From NCBI GenBank assembly GCA_964392305.1, contig CAYMPV010000010.1, forward strand, positions 62,001 to 126,000: a DNA stretch of 64,000 bases. Direction: 5' to 3'. The first letter of the stretch is position 1. Each line of letters opens with the position of its first letter. The DNA is from JACKIC01 sp964392305. GTDB lineage: Bacteria > Planctomycetota > UBA1135 > UBA2386. Position numbers and translations under genes: made by a program. Below the pieces are notes generated by a model that did not search any database, was not told the origin of the DNA, and worked only from the letters and a program-made list of their open reading frames with translations. This document shows, one piece after another, positions 59,118 to 64,000 of the stretch.

Positions 59118-60290
59118 ATGGATAGTCGCCTGCAAAGCTCACTGTTCTCCCTGCTCGCCTTGTGCGCCTGCGTGCAGCCGCGCGCCCAGGAGAGCGCCGC
59201 AACGGCACGCGCGGCGATCGAACAGGCGGTCACCGGCCACCTGAAGGCCCAACGCGAGGCCAGCGGCGTGATCGGCGTCTCCGCGGCCTGCGTGTTGCCG
59301 GACCAATCGATCGTCGCGGTCGCGATCGGGGTCGACGGCGCCGACGTGCCACTGACGATCACGTCCAGACTGATGTCGGGCAGCATCGGCAAGACCTACT
59401 GCGCCGCCGTCGTGCTGCAGTTGGTGGCGGCAGGCGACCTCGCGCTCGACGGCAAGGTCGGCGACGTGCTCGGCGGTCACGAGTGGTACGCACGCATCCC
59501 CAACGCCGGCTCGATCACGCTGCGGCAGTTGCTGAGCCACACGTCCGGCATCCGCGAACACGTCTGGAACCCCAAGTTCCACGAGGCGCTGACGGCTGAC
59601 GCGGACCAAGCGATGACGCCGGCCGAGTGTCTGTCCTTCTGCCTCGACGACGCGCCGCTGTTCGCCGCTGGTGAACGCTTCGCCTACGCCGACACCAACT
59701 ACCTGCTCGCGGGCCTCTGCGTCGAGAAAGTCACCGGCAAGCCGTTCGCCACGGTGCTCAACGAGCGCATCCTCACCCCACTGCAGCTCTCCGACACGAA
59801 GTGGAACGACAGCCGACGAATGCCGGCGCTCGCCTGCGGGTTGGCCAGCGGTGCGGCGTTCACCAAGGGGCCGACCGTCGTGGACGGCAAGTACTTCGTC
59901 AACCCGGTGTTCGAGTACTGCGGCGGCGGCATCCGCTCGACGCCGAGCGACCTGGCGAAGTGGATGCGCGCGCTGTTCGCGGGCGACGTCGTGCCCGAAG
60001 GTCTGCGAGTCGAGCATGTGCGCGGCGTCGCGGCGCCGCGCTCGGTGTCGGGCAGCTACGGACTCGGCTGCTTCGTCGGGCCGTCGCAGCACGGCGCCGC
60101 GCTGGGCCATTCGGGCATCATGCCGGGCTTCCTGAGCTACGCCCTCTACTACCCCGAGTTGAAGGTCGCGGTCGCGGTGCAGTTTCCGAGTGACGACGGC
60201 CGCAAGGTCGGCAACATGCGGCGCCTCTGCGACGAGCTCGCCGGTCTGGCCGCCGGCATCCCAGCCGGCAGCAAGGCCGGCGGGCGCTGA
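59118..60290 (+). CDS. Serine beta-lactamase-like (class C / esterase EstB) hydrolase
   Basis: The 390-residue protein has a lipoprotein-like or signal N-terminus (LFSLLALCACVQP). It carries the penicillin-recognising fold motifs: S-x-x-K as Ser89 and Lys92 in SGSIGKTY, a Y-A-D-T-N-Y segment at 190-195 in the place of Y-x-N, LRQLLSHTSGIREH, and HSGIMPG at the third motif. Members include D-aminopeptidases, esterases and beta-lactamase-like hydrolases; the actual substrate cannot be read off. The gene is complete, between the divergent beta-helix gene and the convergent spermidine-synthase-like gene, which it nearly meets (7 bp). Confidence 0.88.
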   Translation: MDSRLQSSLFSLLALCACVQPRAQESAATARAAIEQAVTGHLKAQREASGVIGVSAACVLPDQSIVAVAIGVDGADVPLTITSRLMSGSIGKTYCAAVVLQLVAAGDLALDGKVGDVLGGHEWYARIPNAGSITLRQLLSHTSGIREHVWNPKFHEALTADADQAMTPAECLSFCLDDAPLFAAGERFAYADTNYLLAGLCVEKVTGKPFATVLNERILTPLQLSDTKWNDSRRMPALACGLASGAAFTKGPTVVDGKYFVNPVFEYCGGGIRSTPSDLAKWMRALFAGDVVPEGLRVEHVRGVAAPRSVSGSYGLGCFVGPSQHGAALGHSGIMPGFLSYALYYPELKVAVAVQFPSDDGRKVGNMRRLCDELAGLAAGIPAGSKAGGR

Positions 60291-60296
60291 CGCCGG

Positions 60297-62588
60297 TCAT
60301 CGCAGCACGTGCCACAGACTGCTGAAGTCGTCGGTCCACAGCAGGCTGTGCAGCGGTGACGACGGGGCCGCCGCCGCAGTCTGCATCTCGGCCTGCGCCA
60401 GGAACTGCGCGTTGTCGGTGACGATCGCCCATGCCGAGCCGACGTTCGTATTGGTGTCCTCGGCGCGCACGGTGACGCAGCGCAGCTGCCTGTTCGCGTC
60501 CGCCGCGAGACCGCGCACCACCGGCAGCAGGTCGAGGTAGCGGTTGCTGATGTGCACGAGCAGCATCCCGTCGGCTGCGAGGTGCTGCCAATAGATCCGG
60601 TTGGCCTCCTGCGTGAGCAGATGCACGGGGATCGAATCGCTGCTGAACGCGTCGATGACCAGGACATCGAGCCGCGGCGGTGTGCCCGACAGCAGCTCAC
60701 GTTCCATCTGGATGCGCGCGTCGCCGAGCAGGACCCGGACCTCGGCACCGCGTCGGCGCGCGTCGGCGACGTAGGTGAAGTGCTGCTCGGCGACCCGAGC
60801 GATCGCTGGATCGATCTCGTAGAACGAATAGCGATCGTTCCGGCGCGCGTAGTACGCCAGGGTGCCCGTGCCCAGGCCGACGATGCCGACGCGCAAGGGG
60901 CCGTTCGCGACCTGCGGATGACGACGAAGGGCGTGGGCGACGCCGGACTCGTAGCCGAAGTAGCTGTGCCCCGCGCCCGGCGCGACGCCGTCACCGGTGA
61001 CCTGTTCGCCGTGCAGCGTGCTGCCGTGGCGCAACCGCCTCGTCGTTTGTACGAGGCGACGGCCATTCGCTTCGGCGACGTGCGTGAGCTGTTGCACGGT
61101 GACGCGTCCGAAGAAGTTGCGGCTGCGTTCGATGGTCTGGGCGCCGTCGCGCGCCCGGACCACGATGGCGCCCGCCAGCGCCACGCCGAGCACGAACGGC
61201 AGCACCCGGCGTCGCAGCAGGCGGGTCTTGGCTTCGGCGCCGGCGAGCCGACGCACACACGCGAACACGCCGACCACGGCGCACAGCCCCAGGCCGATCT
61301 CGACCTCGAGGTAGCTGCGGAACAGCAGCGGCGCGGCGAGCGCGACGAACGCGCCGCCGATCGCTCCGCCGGTCGCCACGCACAGGTAGAACCCGGTCAG
61401 GTGCGCCGGAGCCGGCTTCAGGCGTACCAGTTCGCCGTGGCTGACCATGCCGCACAGGAACAGGGTCGCGAGCATGGTCGTCGCCTGGGTCGCGACCGAC
61501 CCCGCGAACCACGCCGCGTCGGCGCAGGCGAGCAGCACGATGGCGAGTGCGGTCAGCATCGCTCCCATGAACACGGGTCGATACCAGCGATCGCTGTCGA
61601 ACGTCAGCACGAAGGTCAGCAGGTAGATCGCCAGTGGCATCACCCAGAAGAACGGCGTGACTGCGATGTCGACGCAGATCGCGTTGGTGACCGCGAGCAG
61701 CATCGCGGACGGCAACGACGCCAGCGCGATCCAGCGGCGACATTGCCGCGCATCGGGCGCCTGGGCCGCGCCGATGGCCGCAGGTGTCGGTGCTGCGGGT
61801 CGCATGGGGCCCGTTGGCCTGGGGCCGATCAACTCCGCGAGTTCGGCGCGCACGCGTTCTGCCACCGAGGTCGTGAGCCCGGCCGTGAACGCCGGTGCGT
61901 TGGCGAAGGCAACCAACGCGGGGGGCAGCAGGTCACCGCGGGTTCCCGTGCCGGGGTCACGACGATCCGGCCGCGGCTCGGCCGGTGCGAGCTCGGTGCC
62001 GGTCGGGCGGGTTGCCGCCGATGCGGACCACGCGCACGCCGCGCAACAGGCCACGAACGTGATGTAGGCGATCGACCACGCGTGCGCCTGCATGCCGTTC
62101 GTCAGGTTCGGTTCGAACAAGAACGGAAAGCTCAGCAGTGCGGCGAGCGAACCGAAGTTCGAGAGCGCGTAGAGCCGGTAGGGCGCGCGCCCGGCGAACT
62201 CGCGCGTGAACCAAGCCTGCAGCAGCGGTCCGGTCGCCGCCAGCAGCAGGAAGGGCAGGCCGACGTTGGCGAACAGCAACAACAGGATCTGCAGTGTCGG
62301 GTTCTCGGCGGCGGTCGGCCGCCAATGTCCGGCCGGCAGAACCGGCAGGAAGGCCAGCGACACGATCAGCAACGTGACATGCAGGAGCGCCTGTGCGCGC
62401 GGTGCCAGTAGCCGCTGCAGCACGTGGGCGTAGGCATAGCCCGCGAGCAGCATCACCTGGAAGAACAGCAGGCACGTCGACCACACCGCCGGTCCGCCGC
62501 CGAACCACGGCAGGATGACGCGCGCGAGTTGCGGCTGGACCAGGAAGAGTAGGAACGCTCCGAGGAGGATGGTTGTTCGGTAGCGCAC
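60297..62588 (-). CDS. Fused membrane transporter-like / spermidine synthase-like protein
   Basis: The 763-residue protein starts with a polytopic membrane half, about 12 segments in two groups separated by a hydrophilic loop near 190-285. The C-terminal ~230 residues form a spermidine synthase-like domain: GIVGLGTGTLAYYARRND as motif I, FYEIDPAIARVA, LLGDARIQMERE, and DVLVIDAFSSDSIPVHLLTQ. This fused MFS/spermidine-synthase-like architecture is widespread in bacteria, but its substrate is unresolved and polyamine synthesis is not established. Start at 62588. Confidence 0.85.
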   Translation of the reverse strand: MRYRTTILLGAFLLFLVQPQLARVILPWFGGGPAVWSTCLLFFQVMLLAGYAYAHVLQRLLAPRAQALLHVTLLIVSLAFLPVLPAGHWRPTAAENPTLQILLLLFANVGLPFLLLAATGPLLQAWFTREFAGRAPYRLYALSNFGSLAALLSFPFLFEPNLTNGMQAHAWSIAYITFVACCAACAWSASAATRPTGTELAPAEPRPDRRDPGTGTRGDLLPPALVAFANAPAFTAGLTTSVAERVRAELAELIGPRPTGPMRPAAPTPAAIGAAQAPDARQCRRWIALASLPSAMLLAVTNAICVDIAVTPFFWVMPLAIYLLTFVLTFDSDRWYRPVFMGAMLTALAIVLLACADAAWFAGSVATQATTMLATLFLCGMVSHGELVRLKPAPAHLTGFYLCVATGGAIGGAFVALAAPLLFRSYLEVEIGLGLCAVVGVFACVRRLAGAEAKTRLLRRRVLPFVLGVALAGAIVVRARDGAQTIERSRNFFGRVTVQQLTHVAEANGRRLVQTTRRLRHGSTLHGEQVTGDGVAPGAGHSYFGYESGVAHALRRHPQVANGPLRVGIVGLGTGTLAYYARRNDRYSFYEIDPAIARVAEQHFTYVADARRRGAEVRVLLGDARIQMERELLSGTPPRLDVLVIDAFSSDSIPVHLLTQEANRIYWQHLAADGMLLVHISNRYLDLLPVVRGLAADANRQLRCVTVRAEDTNTNVGSAWAIVTDNAQFLAQAEMQTAAAAPSSPLHSLLWTDDFSSLWHVLR

Positions 62589-62667
62589 CGCGGTGGGCTA
62601 TCGACGCCTTGGCATGGGAACTGGAGGTTCCGCGTGCCCCTCCTCGGGCGTCGTGAAGTTCTTCTCG

Positions 62668-62684
62668 GGCGGCTCGAGGCCGCC
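62668..62684. terminator. Perfect 6-bp hairpin after the right-edge secreted-protein gene
   Basis: GGCGGC-TCGAG-GCCGCC forms a perfect GC-rich hairpin starting six bases beyond the stop of the leftward gene ending at 62690. There is no U-tract, so it is only a possible terminator. Confidence 0.4.
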
Positions 62685-62689
62685 TGGTC

Positions 62690-64000
62690 TCACCAGATCA
62701 GCAGGCCGGTCACGTTGGTGAACGCCGTACCGGTCGCGCTGATGTGCACACCCTGCATGAAGAACTCGAGACCGGCGAAGGCCGGATCGTTCGGGATCAC
62801 GAACGGGATGCTGGTGTTGCCGACGCCCGACAGGTTCACCGGCAGGATCAGCGTCGGGTCGAGGGTGAACTCGCCGGTGATGGCCGGGTTCGTGTAGCCG
62901 GAGCCCGAGGGGACCAGGCCGAAGCCGAACGCCATCAGCCAGAACGTGGTGGCCGGCGTGGTCACGTCGATGGTCGGCGTGTTGCCGACTTGCGTGACGC
63001 CGGTCGTCTGCGCGTGGAACGAGCTGTTCGACAGCGGGTCGCGGGCGTTGCTCGCCTGCAGCACCTCGGCGTAGTTCACTTCACCGTCACCGTCGTCGTC
63101 GGCGAACGGGGCGACGACCAGGGCGTACTCGTAGGGAGTGCTGAGTGACGACTGCGTGCCGATGCCGTCGAAGCTGCCGAAGCTCAGGACGCCGGGGACC
63201 TCGATCGTGCCGGTGGCCGGATCGATGCGGCGCACTTCGCACGGCGGGCCGACGCCGGAGAAGGTCAGGCGCTGCGTCGCCCACAACTTGCCGCTGAGGT
63301 CGAAGGCGAGGCCGAGCACGCTGCTGGGCGTCTGCACGTACGTCGACAAGACGCCACCCGTGGTCGCATCGATCTCGAGCAGCGTGCCGCCTGTGTTGCC
63401 CGTCCACAGGTTGCCGTTGGGCGCGACGACGAGTTGCGACAGGCCGGTGCCAGGCGGCACGTACATGTTCAGCGTATTGCCGTTCTCGTCGAGCTCGAAC
63501 AGGTGTGACGGGCCGTCGCCGACCACCCAGATGTGGCTGGGCTGCAGCAGGCCGCGGAAGTCGGCGACGAGGCGGACCGGCAGGAACGTCGACGGCGCGC
63601 CGACCAGCAGGTGGTTGGTGACGACGCCAGTCGAGTCGATCTTGGACACCGATGCCGGGTTGGCGCGGTGCGCGATCCACTTGTTGCCAGCGGTGTCGAT
63701 GGCGATGCCGAGCGGAGCCGTCGCGGTCAGGGGGTAGGTCTGGATCAGCACGCCGTTCGCGTCGTAGTTGACGACCTGGGTGCCGGCGGTCATCCAGGCA
63801 GTGCCCTGCGCATCGAAGGCGATGCTGTACGGGTTGCCGGGGGCGATGATCGGTGTGATCGATCGCGTGACCGGGTCGACGATGTCGAACGTGCCCTGGA
63901 TGAAGCGCACGACCCAGACCTTGCCGTCGGGGGCGACGTGGGCGCTGCGCAGCGAAGTGCCCATGTCGATGCGGTCGCGGATCGAGCCCCACGGGGACAC
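62690..64000 (-). CDS. Secreted NHL/Vgb-like beta-propeller protein, N-terminus outside window
   Basis: At least 436 residues are visible and the frame is open to the right edge, so the signal peptide is missing. Repeated blades of ~45 residues occur: SAHVAPDGKVWVVRFIQGT, IAFDAQGTAWMTAGTQVVNY, IAIDTAGNKWIAHRANPASV, LVVAPNGNLWTGNTGGTLLE, LAFDLSGKLWATQRLTF. This is a virginiamycin-B-lyase/NHL-like propeller. A DDDGDGEVNYAEVLQ segment looks like a dockerin or calcium-binding motif. The C-terminal module (NDPAFAGLEFFMQGVHISAT, then VTGLLIW) is shared with the protein at 19967. It is likely extracellular; function unknown. Confidence 0.75.
   Translation of the reverse strand: MSPWGSIRDRIDMGTSLRSAHVAPDGKVWVVRFIQGTFDIVDPVTRSITPIIAPGNPYSIAFDAQGTAWMTAGTQVVNYDANGVLIQTYPLTATAPLGIAIDTAGNKWIAHRANPASVSKIDSTGVVTNHLLVGAPSTFLPVRLVADFRGLLQPSHIWVVGDGPSHLFELDENGNTLNMYVPPGTGLSQLVVAPNGNLWTGNTGGTLLEIDATTGGVLSTYVQTPSSVLGLAFDLSGKLWATQRLTFSGVGPPCEVRRIDPATGTIEVPGVLSFGSFDGIGTQSSLSTPYEYALVVAPFADDDGDGEVNYAEVLQASNARDPLSNSSFHAQTTGVTQVGNTPTIDVTTPATTFWLMAFGFGLVPSGSGYTNPAITGEFTLDPTLILPVNLSGVGNTSIPFVIPNDPAFAGLEFFMQGVHISATGTAFTNVTGLLIW

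Overview
The window is a high-GC, gene-dense stretch of bacterial chromosome. It is most likely from a member of the Planctomycetota, and the gene families point to one of the deep uncultured or marine lineages (inference). The evidence is the mix of a PVC-type propeller/HEAT/haem protein, a DUF1592-type cytochrome protein, a DUF1080 protein, an ECF sigma factor coupled to a membrane Ser/Thr kinase, an ECF sigma factor fused to a membrane anchor with extracellular domains, and secreted proteins that share a C-terminal module. No rRNA, tRNA or CRISPR array was seen.

Layout. 1-4.3 kb: the end of a deacetylase-like gene, then a leftward box operon (boxC, boxB, ferredoxin) for aerobic benzoyl-CoA breakdown, interrupted by an 88-bp tandem hairpin repeat. 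4.4-11 kb: a very large DUF4011-type helicase/nuclease carrying an apparent -1 frameshift at a G-rich slippery site, and a VapBC-type toxin-antitoxin pair. 11-19 kb: a DedA-like membrane protein, dihydroorotase, a deoxyhypusine synthase-like enzyme, MqnD of futalosine-route menaquinone synthesis coupled to an alpha/beta hydrolase, and a leftward operon of WaaP-like (pseudo)kinase, methyltransferase and membrane protein. 19-38.5 kb: secreted and membrane proteins, the large PVC-type cytochrome, an SGNH hydrolase, DinB, an RlmL-like methyltransferase, a ferredoxin-NADP reductase, a VLRF1-like protein, a sigma-like factor with a DUF1080 protein, an XRE regulator, an isocitrate/isopropylmalate-type dehydrogenase and a two-component system.

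38.6-49.4 kb: a DUF1592-type cytochrome protein coupled to an acylphosphatase, then an eight-haem cytochrome. Next comes a rearranged region with two paralogous HEAT + ChaN/TraB-like genes (one 5'-damaged, with an inverted 96-bp patch matching the other copy), fragments of the cytochrome 3' end, a truncated sigma factor gene and a leftward operon of membrane proteins. 49.5-64 kb: the sigma-factor/transmembrane/carboxypeptidase-regulatory fusion, a secreted protein of unknown role, a sigma-kinase operon, a secreted beta-helix protein, a serine hydrolase, an MFS/spermidine-synthase-like fusion, and a partial secreted beta-propeller protein at the right edge.

How the genes fit together. The box operon has no visible BoxA reductase; its ferredoxin, perhaps with the FprA-like reductase at 29.2-30.6 kb, could supply electrons to BoxB (inference). 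MqnD and the cytochromes point to menaquinone-based respiration. Translational coupling through ATGA, GTGA or TGATG overlaps is very common and defines most of the operons.
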